Shown here: one piece after another, positions 1 through 8,775 of the stretch | How the letters are laid out: every line of letters starts with the position of its first letter | How positions within the stretch are numbered: position 1 is the first letter of the stretch | Assembly: GCA_963771305.1 (NCBI GenBank) | Contig: CAVYTS010000033.1 | Span: 124,001-188,000 of the forward strand | Source of the DNA: CAJCIT01 sp963771305 | GTDB taxonomy: Bacteria; Acidobacteriota; Terriglobia; Bryobacterales; Bryobacteraceae | Length of the DNA stretch: 64,000 nucleotides | Direction of reading: 5' to 3' | The notes under the pieces: model-generated | What the model saw: only the letters and a program-made list of their open reading frames with translations | Database searches by the model: none | Told to the model about the DNA's origin: nothing | Program-made: the position numbers and the translations under genes

Positions 1-2
1 TT

Positions 3-875
3 GTGGATTTCGGCACAGCCGAGGCCTTTTCCACCAAGCAAGCGCCGGATCTACCCTCGAAAGCGACACCGATTTCGGCTTTCGGTGCGTTTGTGCTTGG
101 CTTACCCGGGCGGCTCTTTCGCGACCCCTATGCGGCGTTGATTGAGAAGGAACTGCGATCGCTGGTTCGAACCCCACGCTTTCGAGTGGTGTTCGGCATG
201 GCCTGCGTGTTCAGCGCTCTGATCTTCTTTCCTATGGCGTTTGGAACCAGCGGCGCCCGTTTTATGGCACGCAACTATCTCGCCTTCATCAACACGTACG
301 GAATGCTGATCGTTGGTGACGTGCTTTTATGGAACATCTTCGGCTTCGATCGCCGTGCAGCACAGCTATACTTCGTCACGCCAGTAGGTTTGGCTCAAGT
401 GATCAAGGCCAAGAATTTGGCGGCGGCGATTTTCATCGCATTGCAAACCATGCTGGTTACCGCCATCACGTTGATCCTTCCGGTGCATGTTTCGATGAGC
501 TCGATTTTCGGCGGTTTGGCTATCTCACTGGTGGTCGCCCTGTTTTTCATGTCTATGGGAAACTACGCCTCGGTTACGAACCCGCGTCCGGTAGACCCGA
601 ACCAGACCTTTAAACGGCAAGCGGGAGGCAAGGCACAACTCATCTTGTTGGCTTGCTACTTGTGCATGGCAATCCCGATTGGCTTGGCCTATCTGGCGCG
701 CTGGGCAACCGGCCTGGAATGGACTTTCTTTGCTGTTCTTGCTTTCGACATTTTCGCGGCCACGGTGTTTTACTTCGTGTCATTGGATACAGTCATCGCC
801 AAGGGTGAACGAAACCGCGAGCAGATTATTGACGCGCTCTCGAATGGCGCCGATCCGATAGGACTTGGGCTGTAG
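3..875 (+). CDS. ABC-2 type permease, C-terminal part (5' partial)
   Basis: The reading frame is open from the first bases of the window, so the gene very probably begins upstream; the GTG at 3 is only the first possible start codon visible. The 290 visible residues carry about six hydrophobic segments (roughly residues 60-80, 95-110, 135-160, 165-185, 210-230, 240-260) separated by short basic loops. A motif of the kind 'ALIEKELRSLVRTPRFR' before the first segment is typical of ABC-2 or exporter permeases, where a cytoplasmic basic stretch precedes the membrane domain. I infer the membrane half of an exporter; substrate unknown. The ATPase partner would lie upstream, outside the window. Confidence 0.6.
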   Translation: MDFGTAEAFSTKQAPDLPSKATPISAFGAFVLGLPGRLFRDPYAALIEKELRSLVRTPRFRVVFGMACVFSALIFFPMAFGTSGARFMARNYLAFINTYGMLIVGDVLLWNIFGFDRRAAQLYFVTPVGLAQVIKAKNLAAAIFIALQTMLVTAITLILPVHVSMSSIFGGLAISLVVALFFMSMGNYASVTNPRPVDPNQTFKRQAGGKAQLILLACYLCMAIPIGLAYLARWATGLEWTFFAVLAFDIFAATVFYFVSLDTVIAKGERNREQIIDALSNGADPIGLGL

Positions 876-904
876 CCGAGCGCTGCCCTGCTAATGTATC
901 CGTC

Positions 905-1837
905 ATGCGAGCTGCCGTTTTCTTGTTATGCCTGTATCCAGTACTCCAGGCGGCCGAGGACACTGCCACACGCAAACTGGACATACTCTGGAGCAAGCTC
1001 GCACAGTCCATCGAAACACAGGATAAACAGCTCGATGGAGTGCTAGGCGTCGCCATTGTGGATCTCACTTCGGGGCGCGAGTGGATGTACCATGCCGACG
1101 AGGTTTTTCCGACCGCCAGCACGATCAAGTTGGCGGTGCTTGCGGAGTTGTACCGCCAGGACGAACTCGCGGCGCAGGGCAAGCCCGGTAACGCCAAGCT
1201 GACCGATCTCTACACCGTTCGCAAGGACGATATTGTGGCGGACAGCGCCATCCTGGAGAACCTGACCCCGCGCGTGACGGTTCTCACAAATCGGGACTTG
1301 GCCGGAATCATGGTTGCGGTCAGCGACAACTCAGCCACCAACATTCTCATTGACCGGGTTAAATTCAAACGGGTAAATGATCTGCTGGACAGTATTCAGG
1401 CGCCCGAGACGCGCTTGCAGCGAAACATGATGGACCTGAACGCGGCTCGCGAAGGCCGCGAAAACATTGCAACGCCGCGCCAAATCGCCAAGCTGCTTAC
1501 GGCTGCGTATCAAAACAAGCTATTCAGTCCCGCGAGGACCCAAGACTTCTTTCAGGTGCTCGAAACAACCAAAGACAGTTTCATTCCAAAGTTGTTGCCG
1601 GAGGGCGTGAAGATCGCCAACAAGCCCGGCGAGTTGGCGGGCGTGCGAAACGACGCAGGCATCGTTTTTGTACCGAATCGGCCCTTTGCGATTGCGGTCA
1701 TGACCACCTACGACCACGATGAACGCGCCGCAGGCGAGACCATCAGCAAGATTGCGCTGCTGGCTTACCAGCTGTTCGATACGCTCAGTGTCTCGTCCGA
1801 GTACGGGCGCCAGATCACCGAGCGCAACAGCCACTAG
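905..1837 (+). CDS. Secreted class A beta-lactamase-fold serine hydrolase
   Basis: The 310-residue protein starts with a hydrophobic signal peptide (residues 1-16, AA at the cleavage region). It then shows the serine beta-lactamase/PBP triad: S72-T-I-K75 (SxxK nucleophile), an SDN motif in 'VSDNSATN' near residue 142, and 'NKPGELAGVRND' where true lactamases have KTG. The omega-loop Glu that deacylates penicilloyl-enzyme in class A enzymes is not evident: the aligned stretch reads 'NMMDLN'. This matches the Beta-lactamase2-type serine hydrolases rather than a proven resistance enzyme. It probably acts in the periplasm on peptidoglycan-like substrates. It starts 30 bp after the permease stop and may be cotranscribed with it. 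Fold assignment is secure; antibiotic hydrolysis is not. Confidence 0.82.
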   Translation: MRAAVFLLCLYPVLQAAEDTATRKLDILWSKLAQSIETQDKQLDGVLGVAIVDLTSGREWMYHADEVFPTASTIKLAVLAELYRQDELAAQGKPGNAKLTDLYTVRKDDIVADSAILENLTPRVTVLTNRDLAGIMVAVSDNSATNILIDRVKFKRVNDLLDSIQAPETRLQRNMMDLNAAREGRENIATPRQIAKLLTAAYQNKLFSPARTQDFFQVLETTKDSFIPKLLPEGVKIANKPGELAGVRNDAGIVFVPNRPFAIAVMTTYDHDERAAGETISKIALLAYQLFDTLSVSSEYGRQITERNSH

Positions 1838-1849
1838 AAATCTGAGAAC

Positions 1850-3382
1850 TCAGGGCCAGACGGACTTCAGCCGCGCGATCTTCAGTACCTTAACCTGCGC
1901 TTCGCCGCCCGTAGAAAAGAAGCTGACGCCCCGGCTGCTGGCTGAGGGGAAAACACGTTCCGCCAATGTCGTTTCGCCGTCGCCGGCAAAGACTTCGACG
2001 CCGGACCAGTCCACATAAATCCGCAGCTTCACGGTTGCGCCGATGGTGAGCGGGCCCGCGTCGCGACTGGAAAAGCTCTTGTTGAAAGAGACATCGCCCG
2101 ACTTGGTTCGGTCAATGAAGACTTTGGACTTGGCCGGATTCACTCCGATCATCGTTTTCTCGTCCCCGCCCTGCAACACAGAAACGCCGAACTCCTTGGC
2201 ATTGCCCGATACAAACTCGGCGTCGATCTGCAAGGTGTTGCCGCGTAAGTTATCGCGCCGAAGTCGCGCGTTTATCTGCTCGGTCGTCATGTTGCGCAAC
2301 TGGTAAATGGGGCTCGCCAAGGCGTCGAATTCCTTCACGGGTAGCTGTTTGAGACGGATGCCGGCGCTAGTTTTTTCGAGCGTCACGCTTCGAGGCATAG
2401 CCATTGCGCCGCGCCAGGTGGTCTCCGGTGTGTCGTTGGCGTAGAGCCAATTGGAATACCAGCCCAGCATGATGCGCCGGTTGTCTTTCGGCGGCCCACC
2501 GAAAAACGAGATGGTGGCGTAGTAGTCCTTGCCGTAGTCAAGCCAGAGCTCTGTTTCGGGTTTGTTCTCGTTCGTAAACGCCTTGCCGTCAAACTGGCCG
2601 ACGAAGTATTGTCCACCCGACCCGCCAGCAATCCCCCCCGGGTTGATATTCACCACCAGCACCCAGCGATGTTCCGTCGTGCCCGCGACCGGAAGTTCGA
2701 ACAGGTCCGGGCATTCCCACACTCCACCGGTGGCGCCCTGCGGGCCGAAGTCGCTGAGCTGGTCCCAATGAATCAGATCCGGCGAGCTAAAGAAGCGGAT
2801 CTTCTTTTCCTGCGACACCGCCGTGGCCATAATCCAGCGTTTGGAGGGTTCGTACCACAGCACTTTCGGATCGCGAAAGTCCTTCAAATGCAAATCGATG
2901 ACGGGGTTGCCCTTGTACTTCGTCCAGTTGCGTCCCTGATCGTTGCTGAACGCGATGTTCTGGGTCTGCAGCGTATCGGTGTGTCCCGCATAGATGGCGA
3001 TCAGGCAGGACTGGTCCTTCGGATCGGGGTTCTTGCACAAGCCGCTAGTATTGTGTTCGTCCACAACCGCGCTGCCGGAAAAGATCATGATGCCGTTCTC
3101 CTCCGGAATCGCAACCGGCAAAGCTTTCCAGTGGACCAGGTCGGGACTGACGGCGTGGCCCCAACTCATGTGGCCCCACTTGGCGCCAAACGGGTTGTAC
3201 TGGAAGAAGAGGTGGTATTCGCCTTTGTAGTAAACGAGACCGTTGGGATCGTTCGTCCAGTTCTGCGGGGGCGTGAAGTGAAACTGGAGCCGGTAGGGCT
3301 CGTGATATAGGGTGGCAGCGGCGAGAAAAACCGACGCTGCCAAAAACAGGGCGACTTTCTTCCCAAGTCGAGGTCGTTTCAT
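1850..3382 (-). CDS. Glycoside hydrolase family 32 beta-fructosidase (levanase/invertase)
   Basis: This 510-residue exported enzyme should hydrolyse beta-fructosyl linkages (sucrose, inulin or levan). The N-terminus is a basic stretch plus a hydrophobic signal segment (residues 10-24). GH32 landmarks are all present: W-T-N-D45-P-N-G with the nucleophile Asp, F-R-D171-P-K with the transition-state stabilising Asp, and W-E223-C-P-D with the acid/base Glu. These form the five-bladed propeller, followed by a C-terminal beta-sandwich (about 360-510). The start codon directly follows the stop of the CcmF-like gene (TGA then ATG, no gap), so the two are probably translated from one message. No sugar transporter or regulator is adjacent. 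Confidence 0.93.
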   Translation of the reverse strand: MKRPRLGKKVALFLAASVFLAAATLYHEPYRLQFHFTPPQNWTNDPNGLVYYKGEYHLFFQYNPFGAKWGHMSWGHAVSPDLVHWKALPVAIPEENGIMIFSGSAVVDEHNTSGLCKNPDPKDQSCLIAIYAGHTDTLQTQNIAFSNDQGRNWTKYKGNPVIDLHLKDFRDPKVLWYEPSKRWIMATAVSQEKKIRFFSSPDLIHWDQLSDFGPQGATGGVWECPDLFELPVAGTTEHRWVLVVNINPGGIAGGSGGQYFVGQFDGKAFTNENKPETELWLDYGKDYYATISFFGGPPKDNRRIMLGWYSNWLYANDTPETTWRGAMAMPRSVTLEKTSAGIRLKQLPVKEFDALASPIYQLRNMTTEQINARLRRDNLRGNTLQIDAEFVSGNAKEFGVSVLQGGDEKTMIGVNPAKSKVFIDRTKSGDVSFNKSFSSRDAGPLTIGATVKLRIYVDWSGVEVFAGDGETTLAERVFPSASSRGVSFFSTGGEAQVKVLKIARLKSVWP

Positions 3383-4366
3383 TCAGGGGTCTCCCGGTTC
3401 GAATCGTGGCGTAACAAAGTAAGGTTCTTTAGAATTGCGAAGGTCGCCAGCGCGAGGGCCGTCAATGCATAGATTTAAGTAAGGCGTGAAGGGCGACGGC
3501 GCATAAGTATCATCGGCCGAAGCCCGGCCGGCAGCTAGAAAGCACAATAGGAACGTGGCCGAAATCAGAACGGCATCCCAGGCATTTGCACCGTGCTTTT
3601 TCTTCCGCCTCATCACTACGCATAGAAGCGCTGTCGCTGAGACCCACCCCAGGAGTGGGATCGGATCCAAGCTCCAATACCCGCCCCAACCCAGCTGAGT
3701 AAATGCCCATCCAACCAAAATACCGGCATTCTGAAGCAGCCACGTCACAATAACCCACCGTCGCGTTGTTTGGATCCATGGCGCCTTGGCCAGTTGCCCA
3801 GTGAGCAGGGATGCAATGGCAAATGCAAACGGCACAACATAGCCGACAAATCCCAGGTAGGCCATACACAGCGTCGCGGAATGGATACCCACCGCCCACT
3901 GTTGGAGAAGGGGATTCAAGGCCTCGTTGTTAGGGTCAATGGGTCCCGCCAGGAACGGGTTGACGACAAACGTGATCAAGCTGCCTAGGAACGCAAGGGT
4001 CGTCATCATGATTGCAATCACGATCGGCATGATCTGCCGGAACCTGCCACGATTCACATAGACGATCGCGGAAGAATACGAGGCCGGCAACCAAGCCCAG
4101 AACAGGACGGAGCCTCCCCGACGGCCAAGGAATGCATTGCGCGCAAAGATTCCCGCCGATGCATTGTTGCCATCGAGCAGACCATGCGCTAGGAGGCCCA
4201 GCAGGCCCAATGCCAGCGTCAACAAGCACCACACGGCATGAACCGACAGCTCCGCACTCAAGGCCGTGAATGGGCGACGGCCGTATTTTCCTGCCAAGGC
4301 GGCGATCACCGCAAACAAAGCTATGCAAGAGGCAAGCAGAACGGAGAGCGAGCCTATATTCTCCAC
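3383..4366 (-). CDS. Shortened, divergent CcmF/CcsA-type cytochrome c assembly membrane protein
   Basis: The 327-residue polytopic protein resembles the central part of CcmF, the haem lyase subunit of cytochrome c maturation. Family-like stretches are 'GSVLFWAWL' (near 85), 'LNPLLQQWAVGIHSATL' (near 150), 'FAFAIASLLTGQL' (near 185) and 'LGWGGYWSLDP' (near 230). Normal CcmF is about 650 residues and has the WWD motif WGGYWAWDPVEN; here the second part reads SLDPIP, so a key haem-contact segment is altered, and the large C-terminal half is missing. The start is a GTG. No other ccm gene is nearby; it is fused in transcription to GH32. It could be a decayed paralogue or a membrane protein with a new role. 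Confidence 0.6.
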   Translation of the reverse strand: MENIGSLSVLLASCIALFAVIAALAGKYGRRPFTALSAELSVHAVWCLLTLALGLLGLLAHGLLDGNNASAGIFARNAFLGRRGGSVLFWAWLPASYSSAIVYVNRGRFRQIMPIVIAIMMTTLAFLGSLITFVVNPFLAGPIDPNNEALNPLLQQWAVGIHSATLCMAYLGFVGYVVPFAFAIASLLTGQLAKAPWIQTTRRWVIVTWLLQNAGILVGWAFTQLGWGGYWSLDPIPLLGWVSATALLCVVMRRKKKHGANAWDAVLISATFLLCFLAAGRASADDTYAPSPFTPYLNLCIDGPRAGDLRNSKEPYFVTPRFEPGDP

Positions 4367-4440
4367 CGTCGTCGAGGTCTTTCCCGGTCCCGTTCAAATC
4401 AGGAACTCGAATGTCGGATCCGGTGCATAGTAGAAGGTAC

Positions 4441-4860
4441 GTGAAAGTGTATTTATACTACATCGGCAAGGCACGCAGCCTGCATGCCAATACCATCGCT
4501 TCGGAGTTCCTGAAGCGTTCGTCCCGATACGCCAACTGCGAGATGCGAGAAGTTGTGCCGGGACGATTCGATTTATTCGCAAAGCACCCCTCGGCGCGTC
4601 GGGTTTTCCTGGACGCTTCCGGCAAGGCGTTCGATTCGGCCGGGTTCATACAACTAGTGCAAGAGGCAGAGCATCGGGCCCAGGACCTGGTGTTTCTGAT
4701 CGGCGGGCATGACGGGCTGCCCGAGGAATGGAAGCCAAGGGCCGACGTCCTGCTGTCGCTATCGCCGATGACCTTTCCCCACGAACTGGCCCGCGCTATG
4801 CTTGCCGAGCAGATCTACCGTGCTTTCACCACTCTACGCGGACACCCGTATCCGCGTTGA
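4441..4860 (+). CDS. rlmH: 23S rRNA pseudouridine-1915 N3-methyltransferase RlmH
   Basis: RlmH is the SPOUT-class enzyme that methylates pseudouridine in helix 69 of 23S rRNA using SAM. The protein ends with the family's diagnostic C-terminus 'SLSPMTFPHELARAMLAEQ' followed by 'IYRAFTTLRGHPYPR'. A glycine-rich SAM loop 'VFLIGGHDGLP' lies near residue 95. I chose the GTG at 4441 because homologues begin with 'MKxxxYYxGK'. An ATG at 4411 with AGGA six bases upstream would add ten residues and cannot be excluded. At 139 residues it is slightly shorter than E. coli RlmH (155). It lies divergently from the CcmF-like gene and just upstream of accD. Confidence 0.92.
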   Translation: MKVYLYYIGKARSLHANTIASEFLKRSSRYANCEMREVVPGRFDLFAKHPSARRVFLDASGKAFDSAGFIQLVQEAEHRAQDLVFLIGGHDGLPEEWKPRADVLLSLSPMTFPHELARAMLAEQIYRAFTTLRGHPYPR

Positions 4861-4902
4861 GGATGTAGCCTGGAGCCCATGTTACCGTAGTGGCTGATTA
4901 GA

Positions 4903-5751
4903 ATGGCGTGGTTCACTCGGCAAAAACCGTCGATGGAAGGCGGAGGGGACGCGGAAAAGAGCGTCCGCACGGAAGGCCTCTGGCAGAAATGCGACGGCTG
5001 CAATCAGATCATCTGGCGCAAGACCCTCGAAGAAAGCCAGATGGTTTGTCCCAAGTGCGGTTTCCATTTCCGCATTGATGCTCGAACCCGTCTTCAACTT
5101 CTTTTTGACGACGGGCAATATCAGGAACATGACATCGGGCTGGTATCGGCCGACCCGCTTCACTTTGTCGATTCGAAGCCCTATTCCCAACGCCTTGTGG
5201 ATATGCGGGCCGCCACAAAACTGCCCGATGCCCTGCTGTCAGCAACCGGCAATCTGAATGGACGGCGCGTCCAGATCTGTGCTTTGGAGCTGAAGTTCAT
5301 CGGCGGCAGCATGGGCGCGGTGGTTGGTGAGAAAATCACTCGCGCGATTGAGAGATGCCTGACCGAGAGGATTCCGCTGGTCATCGTTTCGGCTTCCGGC
5401 GGCGCACGCATGCAAGAAGGCGCGATTAGCCTGATGCAGCTGGCCAAGATCTCTTCGGCTCTCATGCTTCTGGACGAAGCGGGAATTCCCTACCTGAGTG
5501 TGCTTACCGATCCCACCACAGGCGGCGTCACGGCGAGCTTTGCCATGCTGGGTGACCTTAACATCGGCGAGCCGGGCGCACAAATTGGCTTCGCCGGCCC
5601 TCGAGTAATTGAACAGACGATCCGCCAAAAGCTGCCGGAAGGTTTCCAACGGAGTGAGTTTCTGCTGGAACACGGATTCCTGGACGCCGTCGTCAAACGC
5701 GCGGAAATGAAGGACTATCTCCACCGCTCCCTCGATTTCTTTATCGGTTAG
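4903..5751 (+). CDS. accD: Acetyl-CoA carboxylase carboxyltransferase subunit beta
   Basis: AccD is the zinc-binding half of the carboxyltransferase that moves the carboxyl group from carboxybiotin to acetyl-CoA, the first step of fatty acid synthesis. The N-terminal C4 zinc finger is visible as 'CDGCNQ' and 'CPKCGFHF' (residues about 29-51). The crotonase-like core carries 'ASGGARMQEG' and 'DPTTGGVTASFAMLGD', oxyanion and CoA-binding segments of the family. Length (282) is normal. The partner accA is not in this window. The gene follows rlmH by 42 bp on the same strand. Confidence 0.96.
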   Translation: MAWFTRQKPSMEGGGDAEKSVRTEGLWQKCDGCNQIIWRKTLEESQMVCPKCGFHFRIDARTRLQLLFDDGQYQEHDIGLVSADPLHFVDSKPYSQRLVDMRAATKLPDALLSATGNLNGRRVQICALELKFIGGSMGAVVGEKITRAIERCLTERIPLVIVSASGGARMQEGAISLMQLAKISSALMLLDEAGIPYLSVLTDPTTGGVTASFAMLGDLNIGEPGAQIGFAGPRVIEQTIRQKLPEGFQRSEFLLEHGFLDAVVKRAEMKDYLHRSLDFFIG

Positions 5752-5793
5752 CGACAATAGGATGAGGGGCGCGGTTATGCCTCCAGACGACCG

Positions 5794-7716
5794 ATGCTGC
5801 AACTCACCGGGGCCGGGAAACGCTTTGGCCCGAAACTTCTCTTTGACAACCTCGACTGGCTGATTACGCCCAAGGAGCGTGTCGGGCTGGTTGGCGGCAA
5901 CGGCACCGGTAAGTCGACGCTGCTCAAGATACTGGCTGGGCTCGATTCGCTCGATTACGGCTCGCTCACTTCAATGAAGGGCATCCGCATCGGCTACTTG
6001 CCGCAGGACGGCCTGAGCATGACGGGGCGCACGGTGTTTGAGGAGTGCATATCCGTTTTTTCCGGCTTGCTGGAAATGGAGCGCGAGTTGGAGGCTCTGA
6101 CCGGCAGGATGAGCGAACTCGATCCGGCCGGCGAAGAGTATTTGCAGGTTGCCGAGCGGTTTAGCCGGATCGATGGCGAATTCAGGGCTCGGGATGGATA
6201 TGCGCTCGACGCGCAGGTAGGTGCTGTCCTGACCGGTCTTGGATTCAACAAGTCGGACTGGGCACGCCGCACGGAAGAGTTTTCGGGTGGGTGGCAAATG
6301 CGCATTGCCCTCGGCAAACTCCTGCTCGAACAGCCGAACCTGTTGCTGCTCGACGAGCCCACCAACCATCTGGATCTCGAGGCTCGCAACTGGCTGGAAG
6401 ACTATCTGAGGAACTACCCAAACGCGTTCATTCTGATTTCCCACGATCGCTACTTCCTCGATGTAACGGTTACCAAAGTGGTTGAACTGTGGAATAAACA
6501 GGCGCATTTCTACACCGGCAACTATGAGAAGTACAAGAAACTGAAAGCGGAGCGCCTGCTGCTGTTGGAGGCTGCTTACAAGAATCAGCGTGACCGGATT
6601 GAGCAACTGGAGTCGTTCATCAACCGCTTCCGCGCCCAAGCCACCAAAGCCAAACAGGTGCAGAGCCGCATCAAAGAGCTCGAGAAAATCGAGCGCATTG
6701 AGCTGCCGCCTGAGGAAAAGACCATCCACTTCTCGTTTCCGCAGCCCAAGCCTAGCGGCAGAGTGGTGGCTGAGTTTAAGAATGTCTCCAAGAGCTTCGC
6801 TGAAAAGCGCGTCTTTCGCGGCGTGAATTTCACCATCGAACGGGGCGATCGCATCGCGCTGGTAGGCGTAAATGGCGCCGGAAAGTCGACCCTGATTAAG
6901 CTGCTAGCCGGCACCGAAGCCCTGTCTAGCGGCGATTATTCTCTGGGCCACAACGTGGAACCGGATTATTTCGCGCAGGACCAATACAAAGTGATGAACC
7001 AGGACTCGCGCATTCTCGATGACATCAGCGAGCTGGCGCCGCGCGCTACGCAGACCGAACTGCGAAGCCTGTTGGGATGCTTTCTGTTTAGCGAGGACGA
7101 CGTCTTCAAACGCATTGGCGTGCTCTCGGGAGGCGAGCGCAATCGCTACGCACTGGCGCGCTTGCTTCTTCGACCCTCCAATTTCATCCTGCTCGACGAG
7201 CCAACCAACCACCTCGATATGCGGGCCAAGGATGTGTTACTCGAATCTTTGGAGACCTTTACCGGGACGGTTGTCTTTGTGTCGCATGATCGTTACTTCC
7301 TCGACCGGTTGGCCACGCGCGTGTTTGAGATCGGCGGAGGTGAAGTTCGCGTCTATCCGGGTAACTATGAGGATTACGTGTGGCGGAAAGAGGGTGGCCA
7401 TGAGCAACCGCCTACGCTGGATGACATCTTGAATGGGGTTCCTCCCGCGGTGCCGATCCCGATATCGGCGCCACAGGACGCAAATACAAAGCGCGTAAAT
7501 CCGCTGAAGTTGAAGCAGATGCAGGAACGCGTCAAGCAGCTTGAAGGTCGAATCGCCGCCCTGGAGGGCTCGATTCAGACGGCCGAACAGGTACCCTACA
7601 TCAGCGCCGAGGAATCATTTCGAGTAGCGAATCAACTGGAACAGCATCGAGCCGACCTGGAAGCCGCGATGGCGGAATGGGAGACCCTGACGCAGCAGAT
7701 TGAAGCAACTGCGTAA
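5794..7716 (+). CDS. ABC-F family ATPase (Uup/EttA-like)
   Basis: The 640-residue soluble protein has two ABC cassettes in tandem and no membrane segment, the ABC-F plan used by translation factors that bind the ribosomal E site. Cassette 1: Walker A 'GGNGTGKST' near 35, signature 'SGGWQMR' near 165, Walker B 'LLLLDEPTNHLD'. Cassette 2: 'GVNGAGKST' near 358, 'SGGERNR', 'ILLDEPTNHLD'. Between them lies the charged linker arm (about 250-310), and the C-terminus (about 565-640) is a coiled coil with 'KLKQMQERVKQLEGRIAALE', as in Uup. I infer a role in ribosome rescue or assembly rather than antibiotic resistance. It follows accD by 42 bp. Confidence 0.92.
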   Translation: MLQLTGAGKRFGPKLLFDNLDWLITPKERVGLVGGNGTGKSTLLKILAGLDSLDYGSLTSMKGIRIGYLPQDGLSMTGRTVFEECISVFSGLLEMERELEALTGRMSELDPAGEEYLQVAERFSRIDGEFRARDGYALDAQVGAVLTGLGFNKSDWARRTEEFSGGWQMRIALGKLLLEQPNLLLLDEPTNHLDLEARNWLEDYLRNYPNAFILISHDRYFLDVTVTKVVELWNKQAHFYTGNYEKYKKLKAERLLLLEAAYKNQRDRIEQLESFINRFRAQATKAKQVQSRIKELEKIERIELPPEEKTIHFSFPQPKPSGRVVAEFKNVSKSFAEKRVFRGVNFTIERGDRIALVGVNGAGKSTLIKLLAGTEALSSGDYSLGHNVEPDYFAQDQYKVMNQDSRILDDISELAPRATQTELRSLLGCFLFSEDDVFKRIGVLSGGERNRYALARLLLRPSNFILLDEPTNHLDMRAKDVLLESLETFTGTVVFVSHDRYFLDRLATRVFEIGGGEVRVYPGNYEDYVWRKEGGHEQPPTLDDILNGVPPAVPIPISAPQDANTKRVNPLKLKQMQERVKQLEGRIAALEGSIQTAEQVPYISAEESFRVANQLEQHRADLEAAMAEWETLTQQIEATA

Positions 7717-7727
7717 GCACGGAGTCT

Positions 7728-8567
7728 CTAACCGTCCGCGATCCCCGCCTTCTGAAACACGGCCCTCGCCTTTTCCAACCCAATTCGCGCTGCGTCCTCC
7801 GGCGGCATGGCCCGCACCGCCTTACCGAAAATCTCGATGCTTAGTGCATCCTCATATCCGATTTTTTGCAGAGCCTGTAAGAATCCCACCAGGTTGATGA
7901 CTCCGTCACCGGGCATCAGACGTTCGTCGTCCCGCACTTGCTCCGGTGGCAGGTTGGCCGAATCATCAAAGTGCACGTGCACAATTCGATCCTTGCCCGC
8001 CTTCAGGATGTCCTCGGTCGTCGCACCGGCATGGTGCCAGTGCCAGGCATCCAGCAATAATCCGACGTTCGGCCCGCACTCCTTCGTGAACTCCAGCATC
8101 TCGTTCATCTGCCAGATGAATTCGTACTTGTTTGCTTTCCGAATATGGAGCGGTCCGAGAAACTCGAGTCCCAATCGCCCGTGCGAACGCGCCAAAATGT
8201 GTGCACAGTCCGTGAAGCGCTTCTTGTAGGTCCGGCGCAATTCGTCCTTGGGCGTGTCGGTGGAGGACATGATCCACGTGATCATTCGCGGACAGCCCAA
8301 CGCGGCCATAAACGGCGCTGCCTCTTCCAACTTCGGCAAGGAGGCCCGGAATGTCGCCTCATCCTTGCGAAACTCAACTGGCAGGTCGGTCACCGCCGGC
8401 CGGACGCGCAATTGCTCTAGCAACGTCTGAGTCGCTTTCAGGCCTCCCCTCTGCGCTCCCGCCAGCATCACGTCCACCCCTTTGTAGCCCACCTTGGATG
8501 CAAGCTGCGCGAACTCGGGCCACGGCACGCGGCCGGCCACTAAAACGCTGTTAAGGGCAAGATACAT
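7728..8567 (-). CDS. Sugar phosphate isomerase/epimerase family protein
   Basis: The 279-residue protein looks like an AP-endonuclease-2/xylose-isomerase type TIM barrel, typical of sugar isomerases, epimerases and myo-inositol pathway enzymes. Visible metal-site-like segments are 'GLEFLGPLHIR' (Glu near 136), 'LLLDAWHWHHAG' (Asp/His near 168), 'IVHVHFDDS' (His near 195) and 'LSIEIFGK' (Glu near 255). The order E-D-H-H-E fits the divalent-metal centre of this family. There is no signal peptide, so it is cytoplasmic. It lies convergent to the ABC-F gene. The substrate cannot be told from sequence. Confidence 0.85.
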   Translation of the reverse strand: MYLALNSVLVAGRVPWPEFAQLASKVGYKGVDVMLAGAQRGGLKATQTLLEQLRVRPAVTDLPVEFRKDEATFRASLPKLEEAAPFMAALGCPRMITWIMSSTDTPKDELRRTYKKRFTDCAHILARSHGRLGLEFLGPLHIRKANKYEFIWQMNEMLEFTKECGPNVGLLLDAWHWHHAGATTEDILKAGKDRIVHVHFDDSANLPPEQVRDDERLMPGDGVINLVGFLQALQKIGYEDALSIEIFGKAVRAMPPEDAARIGLEKARAVFQKAGIADG

Positions 8568-8775
8568 GCGTTTATTAGATCGCAGATCGCATTTCCGTCA
8601 AAACACCTGGCTGCCAGTTTCCCGTCCTCATCCTTAACTCTTTTGCCACGGTCCAGCCGAAAAAGCCCTTCAAAACATTCCTTATACGGTCTGTTTCATC
8701 GGGAATTCATCGAAACCAAATCGCGCTGTAAACCTTTCCGTCGCATTCTATGAATGACTCTGAAACCGAGACTCT

